Positions 43,203 through 55,111 of a stretch of 64,000 bases of DNA are shown here, piece after piece. The DNA comes from Acheta domesticus (taxonomy: Eukaryota; Arthropoda; Insecta; Orthoptera; Gryllidae): the NCBI GenBank assembly GCA_031308135.1, contig JAHLJT010003656.1, forward strand, positions 49,522,421 to 49,586,420, written 5' to 3'. Numbering within the stretch: position 1 is the stretch's first letter; every line of letters begins with the position of its first letter. The notes under the pieces are model-generated. The model worked only from the letters and a program-made list of their open reading frames with translations, did not search any database and was not told the origin of the DNA. Made by a program: the position numbers and the translations under genes.

Positions 43203-44104
43203 CAGTAATCTCTGGACATCCGCGAATTCGCTATTTACGAGTTCCGAATATTCCTGATTAGAGAAATGCTACCGGGTTTAACATTCGCGACTTCAACATT
43301 CGCGAGCGCGTCTTTTGGTCGTTTTACATTCTCTTTAAGCGAGCACATTTTATTTTCTCTATCAGAGTCATCTGGATACGAACTCAGCAGGCTATGGAGC
43401 TCAACGTATCATATATTGCAAAATATCAAAGTTGGAATGTCATTAATAGAATAACACAATTGTAAAATAATTCAAATCAGATGCGTCTAATTGGAGTTAA
43501 GGGTTTTAGCCAAATGAACAGAAAAGCCGTTCAAGGTCTGTGTAACTCTCATTATAATTACCTCACTGCAGAGAATCTTCGGATAATCATCAACGAAGAA
43601 AACCTCGAACATAATGATGAAGTAACGGAATTGAAACTGCGTCCTGGAGCAACTTGATTGTCAAGACTGATAATGGCGTAATAAAACTTCAAAAATCTCT
43701 GGCAGAAAGGGCTTTCCCATGTAATCCGATCATGGAAATAACTTTCAAATCTGAGAGAAATACATGCAGCAACTCTTGCATATTTGGATGTTAAAACAAC
43801 GTGGAGGGTGATGAAACAAAAAAATAACCAAATCCTATATCCAATCACAATCAACTTTCAAACAAGTTTTAAATATTGTTTTATTTCGTCTCTTTGAATG
43901 TTAATTGTGAATTTTGTGTGTAGTAGCGCTTACACAGTTCTACTACAATTGTTTGACGATTTGTTTTCTTTTTTAAACAGTTTTTCGATATCCAGGAACC
44001 TAACAGACTTTTCTTTATTAAAAGATAAGCTCAAAATTTGCGGATTTAATATTTACGATCTTTTTTTAGCAACCTAACTCTCGCGAATGTTGAGGTGATT
44101 CCTG
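43203..44104. mobile_element. pogo/Tigger-like element remnant
   Basis: The left end after TA reads CAGTAATCTCTGGACATCCG with CGAATTCGC next; the inverted right end reads CAGGAATCACCTCAACATTC with GCGAGAG next. About 18 of the first 24 positions agree. The left flank is TA (43201-43202); the right flank is CA, one change from TA. Inner TTCGCGA-like words face each other. The 902-bp interior has no intact transposase. Confidence 0.6.
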
Positions 44105-44109
44105 CATAT

Positions 44110-44620
44110 GTATTGTGTGCGGTCTCGGGGTTGAATATCAGCGCTTAAACCAAAACACTCGCGTTAGAGTTGCAAGCCAATAATTCCGACTTTCATTATT
44201 GATATTTTACCGTATCAGATGATTTCTGGGAAGGTATTCGTCGTCTGACAAGGGAATGAAGTGGATGTAAAACAACCAATGTACTTCTTATTTCCATCTA
44301 TTTAGTCTGTCTTTTAATTAATTATAGGGTATTTAATTAATTATAGGTTGAGGAACTAGAGTCTACATTTGTATACAGTAAAATTCTGTAACCTTAATTT
44401 ATTTGGCATTCTTCAAGCTTAATGTGTAACAGTTTCGGGGATTGTCCTCTCCATCTTCAGACTACAAATTGAAAGATTAAAATATATAGTAAAAGTTTAA
44501 AATGATTTACAATACAATAGAGAAATGGGAAAATTATGACAATAAACAACGTACGAGACATATGAGAGCTCACAAAACAATAAACAAATTGTTTTCTGCA
44601 ACAGAATATTATTTAGCAAA
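44110..44620. other. AT-rich, minor duplication
   Basis: TTAATTATAGGGTATTTAAT is partly duplicated near 44317-44347. Nothing else recognised. Confidence 0.4.
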
Positions 44621-44624
44621 CATA

Positions 44625-44677
44625 TTTTGTTACAGTAAACAAATTGTTTGGTAAACAAATTGTTTACTGTAGCAAAA
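44625..44677. repeat. Near-perfect hairpin
   Basis: TACAGTAAACAAATTGTTT at 44631-44649 and its exact inverse at 44653-44671 are separated by GGT. The pairing extends outward with one mismatch to a 25-26-bp stem. AAACAAATTGTTT is itself a palindrome and related copies lie at 44583 and 44690. Confidence 0.95.
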
Positions 44678-44726
44678 TTATATTTAGCAAACAATTTAAC
44701 ACTAAAACATTTCGATTCTACAATTA

Positions 44727-44890
44727 GGAAACCGAAGAACTAAGAAATGTTCAAAAAAATTTACTTTGTGCAGCAATAGATGGCAGCTGGCAAAATAATG
44801 GGGCAAGTTTAAAACACTAGCCCAGAAAAAAGAAATTGAAAAATCGACCATTACGAGAAAGCCATTATGTAGCATTTCTAGTTTAGTGAT
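44727..44890. repeat. Dispersed repeat family E, copy 1
   Basis: Matches 63587-63765: TAGGAAACC.AA.AA, AAAATGTTCAAAAAAAT.TACTTT, ATAGATGGCAGCTGGCAA and an AGCATTTCTAG-type end. Class unknown. Confidence 0.6.
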
Positions 44891-44899
44891 ACATTTGTT

Positions 44900-47690
44900 G
44901 CAATGTATCCACAATGTGTTAAAAAACCCAAACGTTATATTAGTTTAACTGAATATATCGAAATACGTCATACAAGCAAACTCAATTCCGTAAATTTTGT
45001 TTGCTTCAAAATGGCGAATGAAAGAAGGAAACTTTATCTCAGCTTCGAATATCATACATTTAAAAATATATAAATTGCATAAAGACGCTGCCCGCGGTCA
45101 AACAAATCACTATATTTCAACAAATATTTCATCTACAAAGCTTCCATTTTTCAGAAGTTCCTTTCAGACCTGTGAAACACATCGTACAAAATTCCGTCAA
45201 AATCGTAGTCGCGCCGGAAATCTCAGGCAACTTGAGATGTGACAAATGAACGGTGTATCCCTTGGATATGTTTGTGAAATAGTGTTCCAATGACCGCGCT
45301 TATTTCTTCCCAGAACAATATGATTAGAATCTAGTTTTTTTTAATTATCGAAATGGTATTCACTGTAAATACGCAAAAAACGATGGCCGCGTAAATTAAC
45401 GTAAATACGCAAAAACTATGGCTTAAACAACTTTTTCCTTTCAACACACTGTTTTACAACGAAAAATTCATTCTTTCAGAAATTAATTTTCAATTTTTTC
45501 CATGATCAATTCTAAGCAGGATTTGTTCCATGCCGATTTTAGCACGACTATGTCGCAAAATTAGAAATGGCTGAAGAATTACTGCAAAAAGTACAATTGT
45601 CAAATAATTGTTGCCATTACTCAACAGTAAATTCATTTTAGAAATGAAATGTGGACGTTTAATTGGAAAGTAGTTTTATGACTGTGTTCCTGTTCGTATT
45701 TTTCAGTATTATCTCACTATTTCTCAATAGTGAATGCGAAAATTAATCTGCTTCTAGATTTTTTCTTCATTTTCAGTTCCTCGGTATTCTACTAAACGAT
45801 AGTTATTTCCGCATTTGTTTCTTAAATAATCGTTTCTATATTTTATTAACTGTATTATACTCATTATGCCAGTGCAATTCAAGTAACGGTTGATGTTTGT
45901 AAACAAAGGTGATAGCCCAGGCTTAAAACTAACCATAATAATTGTGATGTCCGCCGTGTATCTTCAATATATTTCCTAATGCCACTTCATAAGAAAAATC
46001 CATGAAATGAGAAATATATATTTGCTTTACGTAGAAATTGTCCTCTCATACACCAGCTGTTGTTATTACTCCTTTGGTTTTATTTTTCTTAGTCAATCAC
46101 GGCTATAGATTTCACTTTCTTTCGTACTGCTTATGCAGTGTAGATATAAGATAACTACAAAACAGGAATGCTAGTCCAAACAAAAGAGATTAGAAAACTA
46201 ACAAGTACGATAGTCTGTGCCATTCTGTTCACAGGAGTTGACAATATTGTGGAGTGTATTTTTTAATATCTTTCCTAAATGGGTCCCATGTCTTGACGTG
46301 TTGCAAAATATGACAAAAATGATTATAGCTTCGCTTTCTACAAGCTCCGGATGAATCCGGATTCAGCTTGAATTGCAATAGTGGCCCGCACGACCACTAG
46401 CGCTACGGTCGACCGACGAAATCAACTGTGACTCGGTGCGTTTCGTGGGTTGTAAGTTTTTTTTCAGGTGGTATTGCTCGAATACGCAAGTGCTTCTTAT
46501 TGTTCAGTCAGCATTAATGAAAAACTAATATGTGAGAGATTGGAAGAGGAGGATGAAGAAATAGGCGTTTATGTTTCGGAAAGCGAAGGCAACAGTGGTC
46601 AAGACTGATAGAAATAGTGCACGACAGAGAATTCGAACTGAAGTCCTAAAGACATCGAAATACCTGGGAACACAAGTACGTAAAATTTGTGGGGAAAAAA
46701 CGGAAGAGTATTGGAATGAATTAGGGTCGGTCCGATTTCTAAATGCCATGCAAAAATGAAGACTTCACTGCCTATCAGGCGTTGTTCTGGACTAAAAAAA
46801 TTGCAAAATATTGACTACATACATAAAGATGATCATAAAAAATTCTCAGTGGAAATTTGATACGCAATTTACCGATGAAGTAAAATTGAAAGCTCTGCTC
46901 CGAATACATTATCTTCCTGGAATATTGAAGTCGTCCAAGCAAGTAACCATCGGCATTTCGAAACAAGGCGGAACTAGTTTTAAAGCAGTACTTCTTTAAA
47001 ATATTAGGACTCAAGTGCGTAAATTGTGTGCTATGGTAGTGCCTAAAACACCCAACCCCGTGTAACATGCTCAGCTCATGCAGAGACTGAAACACATTCA
47101 GTACATTTCCTCAAAATGGCTTAAACATTTTCACAGTTTGCTTTGTGCTTAAAAATGCAGACAAAACATATCAAGTGCACATAAAGCAAGGCACATAATA
47201 CGTTTCAAACCAACTCATCTGATCTCATCTTTTGAATATAATTATTTGAAAGCATAACATATGAAAATTTGTATAGAATTTCATAACGCTCGTAACATGC
47301 CAATAAGTTAATAAATATATAATATTTTACTACTGATACTGATAACTGGTTTAGAACCCCTGATCAGCCTATTAATTATTAAAATGATTTTTTCATAGAA
47401 GAATCCTAATAAACATTTTTTGAAATGAGCTACTACGCAATTCACGCGACCACCCGCGATACGATTTTGATTGCGACTACTGAAGGGTAAAGAAAGAACA
47501 ATTACCTATAGAAATATCTAGAGGTAGGGACTACTTATATAGGTGTGTACATTCAAAACAATAATCATGCAGCCATGCATGAGTTGCGTGAATCTCCACG
47601 ACTTTCGTCGGTTGAAAACTGCTGTAATTTCTTATTTTGTCGACAGCAAACATAAAGCGAAGCAATGGTAATAATTAGAAGCGTCCTGTT
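44900..47690. other. No gene recognised
   Basis: Nearly 2.8 kb. Short repeats of GTAAATACGCAAAAA occur at 45366 and 45401. A stretch near 46515-46610 encodes an acidic run (EEEDEEIGVYVSESEGNS) and the 62-codon frame at 46571-46759 looks protein-like (VRKICGEKTEEYW). These could be scraps of a transposase, but I cannot assign them. Confidence 0.35.
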
Positions 47691-47915
47691 AAGATGTCTT
47701 AAGCCGCTTGGGCGCCCCTGAGCCCTGGAGTGCCTAGGGAGAAGGGGAGGCGGACAGCCCCAACAACGAAGGCGGGGGAGGGGCGGAAGCGATGAGGGAC
47801 AATTACGGAGCCCGGAGGAGGCGCGGATAATTGGAAACAAATGAAGTGGGCGGAAGGCGCCACCTGATTCGCGGTGCGGCGTTTCACACCTGACACCGCC
47901 CCGACTCCGGCCCTT
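47690..47915. promoter_or_regulatory. GC-rich, possibly regulatory block
   Basis: Unique GC-rich DNA with TTTCACACCTGAC (47880-47892), which contains a T-box half-site core and an E-box, plus GGAAACAAATG. Compact binding words in a GC-rich island inside AT-rich DNA fit an enhancer or promoter. This is inference from short words only. Confidence 0.25.
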
Positions 47916-48235
47916 TCGCCAATCGCCCTTTGCGCGTTTTCCCTCGCGCCCTTTTCTCCGTCGCGCCCTGTCCCTCTATCGCCCTTCCCCCTCGCTCATT
48001 CCCTCTCTCGCCCTTTCCCCCTCTTTCCCTTCCACCTCGCTCTTTCTCTCTCTCGCCCTTTCCCCTTTCCCTCTCTCGCTCTTTCTCTCGCCCTTTCCCC
48101 CTCTTTCCCTTCCCCTCTTGCCCTTTCCCTCTCTCGCTCTTTCTCTCTTTCGCCCTTTCCCTCTCTCGCCCATTTCCCTCACTCTTTCCCTCTCTCGCCC
48201 TTTCCTTCTCTCGCCCTTCCCCTTTCTACAAAATA
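47915..48235. repeat. Pyrimidine minisatellite (CCCTCTCTCGCCCTTT)n
   Basis: Degenerate tandem units of about 16-18 bp (CTCTCTCGCCCTTTCC). The frames of 109-120 codons are Ser/Pro/Leu/Phe-rich artefacts. Confidence 0.88.
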
Positions 48236-48281
48236 GTGGCGGCTAGTGCAAGAGACTAAGTCATACATACACACACAGGAA

Positions 48282-48288
<7 letters not shown>

Positions 48289-48317
<29 letters not shown>
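48289..48317. repeat. (CA)n microsatellite
   Basis: About 14 CA units. Flanking ACACACAGG words suggest an older, longer array. Confidence 0.92.
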
Positions 48318-48318
<1 letters not shown>

Positions 48319-48439
48319 CGGATAGAGACATACAGATAGAGACAGACACAGTTTTGCTGTTAATCGATTTTTCAAGGCCTCCCCAAACATGTATTCTGAC
48401 TACAGAATGACGAAGCAATTTACTACACCTAAGAACAAG

Positions 48440-48555
48440 ATTTATCCACTTTTTCTTTACCAGGGCCTGGCAATAAGAACCATTTTGGTTTTCTTTTAAA
48501 ATTCGCTGTATTCCAGTGGACAATTACAATACTTTCTCTTCTTACTAAGGACGAG
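48440..48555. repeat. Dispersed repeat family D, copy 2
   Basis: Second copy of the segment at 17895-18005: CCACTTTTTC, CAGGGCCTGGCAATAAGA, ACAATTACAATACTTTCTC. Confidence 0.6.
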
Positions 48556-48699
48556 AACGTAATACAAAGTTATAACGCGAAAATCCGTTTGATGTGTATA
48601 ACGGTTTTTCATTACAACGTTCAGTATAACGACAATTTTCTGCATTTGCTTTATTCAAAATTGCTTTTCGGTTGAAATTTATTCAACAAATTATTTTTC

Positions 48700-49065
48700 T
48701 TCATGATCTCTCTTCCTCCTCACTCACTCTCCTTTTCCCCGCTCTCTTCACTATTTGTTATATATCTTTCCATTCTCTCTCTCTCCTTCTCTTCTCGCTC
48801 TCTTTCTCTCTCGCTCGTTTCCCTCCCTCTCTTTCCCTTCTCACTATCTCTTACCATTGGCTCACTTTCCCTATTGTCTCTCTCTTTCACTACCGCCCCT
48901 CTTTCCTAACCTTTCTTTCTTTATTCTCTTTTTCCCTACATACTCTCTTTCCCTATGCTCTCTCTGCCCCCACTCTCACATATATCTTTTTGTCTCATGT
49001 TGTATTCTATTTCTTTCTTTCCATTCTCTCTCTTCCTCTATTTCTCTTTCACTCATGGGAGAATT
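48700..49065. repeat. Pyrimidine-rich tract
   Basis: TCTCTCTC/TTTCCC-rich sequence with less regular units than 47915-48235. Open frames here are compositional. Confidence 0.75.
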
Positions 49066-49279
49066 ACCTCTTGCGTCACTAACTAGTTGCTCATGTCAAT
49101 AAAACCTCTTATTTTCGTTACATCCATACCCTTGTCCTCCCGTTTCCTCTATTGCCCATCCTCCATTGGCCTTTAAATTCATTTTCACGCAACTCTCGTC
49201 CAAGTCATTCACCGTCCTCTTCTTTTTTCTTCACCCATCCGTTCCTTTTCTTACACATTCTCCTTTGACACCCGTACCG

Positions 49280-49545
49280 AACAGACGAATTACCTCCTCC
49301 GTGCTCCCGGTCGCCTTTCATTCTCCCCCCCTTTCGGCCGCTGGGTCTCGCCTCCGGGCGCTGCAGGCGCCTGGGCCCCGGAGGTCCGCCCTTCGCACCT
49401 GGGCCGTGCTTCATCGGGGCCTCCGCAGGGAATGCTCAGGTAGCGCCTCCCGCAGCCCTGCGCTCGGGCTCAGATTGCTGGCGAGAATCTGCCCTCCGTT
49501 AAACATTTGGCCTCCCCCTCTTGTTTTTCATTAGCGTCCGTTTTT
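49280..49545. other. GC-rich island
   Basis: CpG-rich unique sequence (GGCGCTGCAGGCGCCTGGGC near 49355, GGGCCTCCGCAGGGAATG). The 122-codon plus frame crossing it has no recognisable domain. Confidence 0.3.
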
Positions 49546-49586
49546 ATTTTCACCGACACTTAATACAGAGAAAGCTATGCAGTGCT

Positions 49587-49632
49587 GCAAAAAACAACAA
49601 CAAAACAACAACAACAACAACAACAAAAACGA
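49587..49632. repeat. (AAC)n microsatellite
   Basis: AACAACAAC run with one AAAAC interruption. Confidence 0.9.
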
Positions 49633-49639
49633 TGTCGAT

Positions 49640-49965
49640 AATTTGACCAGAATACTTGTTTTGAGGGAAGATGAATTGAGTAAATTTAGTGTATAAAAAT
49701 GGTAGAGATACGAATTTCGTCGAAATATCTGAATTTTCGAAAATTTAAAAAGTTTAAACTTTTTCGGATTTCTACTACAACTTTATTTTGAAGACTAATG
49801 TTGTTTTGTTAATTGACTGTGTTCTTTAAATTTTTATCTTTCAATGAAGTCGTACAACATTTCTGAATAATAGCAGTAGTTGTCGCGTAAATTTGAGTTA
49901 GTGATATTTTTAAAAAATACATACAAATGAAAATGTGGATTTCTTTGCCTAGAGTCAAAACTTTT
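49640..49965. repeat. Dispersed repeat family F, partial copy
   Basis: AT-rich segment with words resembling 62560-62900 (TTTTCGAAAATTT..AAGTTTRAA, CTTTTTCGG.TT.CTAC, TTTTGAAGA). Diverged; the relationship is moderate. Confidence 0.4.
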
Positions 49966-50445
49966 AAGTGCGCAGGCGACGTCGCGGCATAGGTACACTA
50001 CGGTAATCTACCGCATTCTACGGTATCTATTCCGATGATGAGGCATCTTCCAATCAGGAATATAAAATAAAAACAATATTTTTTCAAAAATGTTCCATTT
50101 TTCTTTAAGTATTTGGTTTAAATTCATTTTTCTACTCCCATTGTATAATGCTGTCATTTGATAGCTGCAACCAGTTGCATAATGATATTCATTTCGATAC
50201 AGTTTTCATTATGATACGGGTTCTTGACTAATCACAGAGAAGTTTACAAACCAAGTATTGACAATTAATAATTGAGAATCGTTCTAGTAAATGTTTCGTT
50301 TGATTGTGTACTTTAAAATTACATTTGATATATTATTCTTGTCAGTTTTAATTTCTTTTATTAGTAGTAATTTTTCCTGGTATATTATTTAAAATAAATT
50401 TGATTGTAATTTTGATCCTATTTAACTAACGGTACTCTCTTGCAG

Positions 50446-50553
50446 GCTGAATGGTGGCCAGAGACACCTGAGCTTGCAAAGGTACAGTTCGGGAGCGTCT
50501 GCTAGGTGGCCTTGGGTGAATTCTTTATGTCAACGGCCACGAAACGATTCAAG
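50446..50553 (+). CDS. Candidate internal host exon, 108 bp
   Basis: A near-consensus acceptor (TTTAACTAACGG with branch-type CTAAC, then TACTCTCTTGCAG, ending 50445) and a donor (TTCAAG|GTAAAAGT at 50553/50554) bound 108 bp, a multiple of three. The second phase is fully open across all of it (LNGGQRHLSLQRY, ARWPWVNSLCQRP and NDSR are parts). An alternative donor lies at AAAG|GTACAG (50481/50482), giving a 36-bp exon that is open in the first phase (AEWWPETPELAK). There is no low complexity and no transposon similarity visible. The protein is not recognised. Confidence 0.4.
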
Positions 50554-50559
50554 GTAAAA

Positions 50560-51740
50560 GTTTAACTTATAATAGTTGTAGAAAAAGTACCGTATGAAAC
50601 TCGATGCAATGGGTATTAATACACTCGTGTGAAGTGTACAATATTTGCTTGTTCCTAGCTCGTATCGTAATATCACATTCACATCCATCATTACATCATC
50701 GTTTAATAATGTATTATTTTGTAATGATACTGACCTAATTTTCTCATGAATTCTGAAAACTGCAAAAATATCATATTTTTTGAATTCGTTTCTTCGATGT
50801 AGATGCAAAAAAATCTTTCTCAACGCAATACATTTTTAATATATCTTTTAAGCCTTTTACGTACACTTTTGAGAAAATATTAAAAATTTCAGCCCATGTT
50901 TTAGTATTAACTCTTTTGTTTATGTAGTGACATCTGAAGGAATAGTGGAATAGAAGGTGCAATAATAACATATAACCATTACCAGACATGATAATGCACA
51001 TGCTTTTATAACACCAGTAGATAGTTTACGAATCATATTGAATTATCCAATGCATATCCTCTGTGTATTTCATAGGTTAAGAAAATACACTTTCGTTCGA
51101 TTTAAAATAAATCATCCCCTACGTGTACTACAGTTGTCTAATTACAATTTAGTCTTCCATCAAAAAGATTTAATGCAAGAAAGATAGAAGTTTGCAGATT
51201 ATGGTATAGCCAACAGAAGGAGCACATGCAGTTCGCAAACATGTAAGCCTGAAACACAATTTACAATCATATAGAACTCCCTTGAGATGACCCAGAATTT
51301 CATTTTAAGTCAGATACAGAAAAATTCAAATGTGTCAGTAGAAATACGCAAGATATTCATTTATTTGAAAATAAATGTTACATACAAAACAATAAAACAA
51401 GAGACAATTCACATTTCTTGCTATTCACGGATGTGTGCGTAAACTATGAATCACAGAAAAGCTTCAATGCTAATCAGAGATCACGCTTTAGTAAATACGC
51501 TGCATGCAAATTACCTTTTCAACGAAAATATAGAACGAATACATTGCCCAATATTTAAATCAAACATTCGCTTGCTTCAACCAGATTTCTCAGTCGCTTG
51601 ACATTTTATATCCAATAAAGTATATCGCTTTGCTTCATCTCGTTTAAAATATAGAGCGCTTCGCAAATCCCTCGTCTCCCATCCTTTCGTTCATTTACGC
51701 GGAAACGTCCACTCAATTTCCGTTGTATCCGCCCCAAATT
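50560..51740. other. AT-rich, nothing recognised
   Basis: About 1.2 kb between the two host-exon candidates. No transposon end or frame supported. Confidence 0.4.
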
Positions 51741-51757
51741 TAAGGTATTCAACTTAC

Positions 51758-52235
51758 CTGCGCGTTTCTGAACATGGCTTTAATCTCGCGCCGCTCTCTC
51801 CATGGCCCCGGGATATCGCCGAATTTGTGTGCGATGGCGCCAGTGAGATAGGAAGTGCTGCGGCAGCTCGCCCGCGCCGCGGGTGGAGGGGGAAGAGGGT
51901 GGAAGAGTAGGGGCGGGGAGGGGGGAAGGGGAGAGGGCAGCGGCGTCGAGGCAGCACGCGCCGCAGTCGACCTCTTTCTCGACAAACGACGTTAGCCCCG
52001 AAGGGAGCTCGGGTACGTGCGCGAGCGGGCGAGCCGGGGCCGAGCTCTCCGTCTTGGCAAGCCACCCCCTCCCCTCCCCTCCCCCTTCCTCCACCGTTCG
52101 CCGTCTGCCGCCCTCCGCGGCGCGCTCGTCGCGTCCTCCGGAACGGCCGGCCGGCCGTCTGGCTGCTTTGTGGCTCAGGGTCGCGCAGCGCGGCGCGTCT
52201 CGCAAACTCTTGCCTGGAATCAAGTGCCGCTCACA
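51758..52235 (-). promoter_or_regulatory. CpG-rich promoter/first-exon candidate
   Basis: A dense CpG block in AT-rich DNA. On the minus strand its left edge has a perfect splice donor, GCGCAG|GTAAGTT (exon end 51758). The frame before the donor is open for dozens of codons and ends FGDIPGPWRERREIKAMFRNAQ-type codons (two short pieces: FGDIPGPWRER, REIKAMFRNAQ). A possible start ATG lies 18 bp before the donor. GC-rich, TATA-less DNA plus a strong donor fits a first exon. Other minus frames across the block (up to 147 codons) are low-complexity. Confidence 0.4.
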
Positions 52236-52351
52236 GGAAATTTACTGAATTACATTGACATGGACACTGCCCTGCGAAATGATCAGTTTATGACTTTTTG
52301 TGAGGAAGGGGTGGAGGCTACCCTTAAAACATGATTTTCTCATGATGTAAA

Positions 52352-52361
52352 AACCTCTCTC

Positions 52362-52420
<59 letters not shown>
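52352..52420. repeat. (CT)n microsatellite
   Basis: About 30 CT units, with one CA interruption near the start. Confidence 0.93.
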
Positions 52421-52424
<4 letters not shown>

Positions 52425-52429
52425 GACCG

Positions 52430-53750
52430 TTCGTTCCTTTCTTCGTTTCTTCCCTTCTTTTCTTCATTTGTTTTCACTCTGATCCTTCCACGGATCGCAA
52501 CTAAAAAACAAGCAGCTCGGAAGCAAACAACGCGCAATATGAAAGACAATGCAGATTACACGGCGGTGGTTAAAGCGTCAAACAAGATTCTACATCAGTA
52601 AGTAAAGACGTGAATACGTCAGTGGATTAATTTATTGGGAACTAACGTAATGTTTTCGATGAGAATACGCGCTGTTTTTTATCGATAGAGATTACTAGAA
52701 AAATGTATGATGAAAAATAATGATGAAAAATAATTAGCATTAAACGTCAAAATATGTACATAAATATGTAATGAAAACAGTAAGAATATGTAATAAATAT
52801 GTAAAATTGGATATAATATGTAATATTAGAATTCTCTATAAACCATTTACTTAGCATAAAATTACATGTACAAAACTGCACACTTTACATCATACAACTT
52901 TCTCGTCAGTAGTAAATGCTTCATCTATTGCAATCCAGGACCGTAGTTTAGCAGCCATCCCACAAACTGGCGAAATCTACGACCAGGAAACATACACTGT
53001 GGCATCTTCATCGAAGTGTTACAAGTCGGCGATCGCAACAGTTTCTCAAAAATTAAGGTTACAGATAACATAATGCGGTATAAATGATATTTTGGACACT
53101 TAAATTTCCCCAATAATGTAGGGAAAATGCTGCTTTTTTTAAATACATATTTTCATTAAAAACTCGTCTCCTGTATTATTTCAGTAGTATACCTTTGCGT
53201 TCCGGCTCTCACACGCAACCAATCTTTATAAATGAGGGCTCTAAAGAAAGAGAATTTCACGGAGACTTGACGAATTCCACTTTAAAGAAACGCTTTTCAC
53301 ACCATAATCTACAAGATGAGATATTCTCCGATCGATTCAATTAACTTTTCGGTTCCACGCTTCAATACTATCAAGGCCACCTCAATATTTCAGCCCCAAA
53401 GCAATTTTTGTGGCGACACGCTTAGAAGGCTTAGAATTGACAATCTTTATTTACGCTTTCTGTTAACACCGTAGTTTGTGCAGTCCAACGAGGTTAATTT
53501 GCATAATCATTAATTCAAGATTTGCTCTCCAGCAACAACTAGAAGTACTGTTATAGTTGCTTGATACCTATGAAGGTTGTTTCTTTGCGTGTAGTGAAAT
53601 CAATAAATTAACGTTTTACCGGTGTCTGTAAGTGCTGTGTACATAATTGAGGAGGGATGTGGGTTCACAGAGAAGAGTGAAGACTGTGTTTTACCTGTAC
53701 CAGTATTTTCGTTATCATTCGATGAAATTTTAAAGTCAGCGGGTTCAGAC
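52430..53750. other. AT-rich, nothing recognised
   Basis: Includes several AATATGTAATAAATATGTAA-like words (52755-52830) that recur at 56335-56385. No gene supported. Confidence 0.4.
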
Positions 53751-53754
53751 ACGT

Positions 53755-54118
53755 AGCTTTTTCAAAAGTAAAAAGCTTTTCTAATATTTTTGTGACTCAC
53801 AAGAAGCTAAAAGCTAGCTGTCAAAGAATATTGAATAATTACTACAAATGTTGTCTTTAAGGAAGTGCTGTGAATTGTTCCAAGAAAACTCTCCATGATA
53901 CTGAATAAATATTTATTGAAAATTTATTTTAAACATTAATTGCATTGTTTTTTTGTTTTATTTGATATTGTGTCAGTACATTGCAAGTTACCTTTATATA
54001 TTTTTAATCAAATAAACACGTTTTGTTAACTACTTCCCCTCTTAAAATGGAAATATAAGGATACGGATCTAACATAGGGTCTAACATGTAAGAGTTTTCG
54101 CACGGGTACGCGGAGGTA
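53755..54118 (+). mobile_element. Helitron-like repeat G, copy 1 (3' end)
   Basis: About 310 bp directly repeated at 54785-55111: AGTAAAAAGC/CCTTTT.TAAT, TTGTGACT, GTTGTCTTTAAGGAAGT, CTGAATAAA.WTTTATTGAAAAT, AAATAAACA.GTTT. It ends with GAGTTTTCGCACGGGTACGC near 54089-54108, but the CTAGT expected from the sister copy (56280) is GGAGG here. Confidence 0.65.
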
Positions 54119-54119
54119 G

Positions 54120-54784
54120 TAGGGGAAAACTTGTGTATGGAACAACACAAAGAACAAACGTTTTAAATTAGCTTAAGTAAAATAGCTTGAAATAAATGAA
54201 AAACAAAAATCAAATCACGCTGGCCTACAATACTACGTGAATTAATTTTTAAAAAAAGCAAGTAAATTTAAAATTATAGAAAGAATAGGAGAAGTCACTC
54301 GACTGCCAACATTCGCAGTCCAAAGGAACAATTTAAATGTTGGTGGTGTCTGGAAGTATGTACATCAACGCCCAGCTGCAAACTCATATTGTAAATAATA
54401 CACCCTTTGATATTAAACTCAAGGTGTCGGTTCGATAAGATATTCAATATGCATACATTGTTTGAGTAACATTCCCATGTACCGAAGTGAAGTCTAAACC
54501 TACTAAATTGTTTCCAATGGTAACAAATTGTATTTAGTACTCAAAGGTGAAAATATTACTTTACTTTTTGGCTCGCAATTGTTTTTCTTGAACTACGTAA
54601 GAACGCTGAAAATAATCCAATACTTTTTCATACACAAATAATTTTTCAATTTTTGCACCCCAACAAGCTGGCACCCCGAACTCTCCAAAACCCCCTCTAT
54701 TCCTCATAACAAATCAAGGAAATTCAAGTAATATTGCAAAGAGTAGGGTTGTACTTGCTCCATCGGTATTTACGCACTACTTTG
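54120..54784. other. AT-rich spacer
   Basis: Spacer between the two repeat G copies. Nothing recognised. Confidence 0.4.
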
Positions 54785-55111
54785 CTTTGCTTTCTGAAGA
54801 GTAAAAACCTTTTTTATTATGTTTGTGACTATCAAGGAAAGCGAAAAGTTAACTCTCAAGGACGAGTGAATAATTTGTTCAAAGTTGTTTTTAAAGAAGT
54901 ATGAATTGTTCCGAGAATATCTCTCTACAATGCTGAATAAACTTTTATTGAAAATTTGTTTCCAACATGAATTGTATTGTTATTTTTGTTTGATATTCTG
55001 CAAGTACATTAGAAGTTACATTTATACATAAAAAAAATAAACATGTTTCATTAACAACTTTCCTTCTTAATTGAAAGGATAGACAAATGGATAGGGAAAG
55101 GATGGATTTAA
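54785..55111 (+). mobile_element. Helitron-like repeat G, copy 2, left part
   Basis: Second copy of repeat G. Its terminus is not adjacent but lies at 56246-56281, beyond the inserted MITE at 55112-56245. The break falls after TTAA at 55108-55111. Confidence 0.7.

Noticed and set aside
46515..47000. Possible piggyBac-type transposase scraps
   Set aside because: Acidic and basic runs are suggestive, but no motif, terminus or TTAA pair could be tied to them.
47874..49102. Ser/Pro/Leu-rich frames of 68-136 codons
   Set aside because: CT-rich tandem DNA in several phases; no start context or domain.
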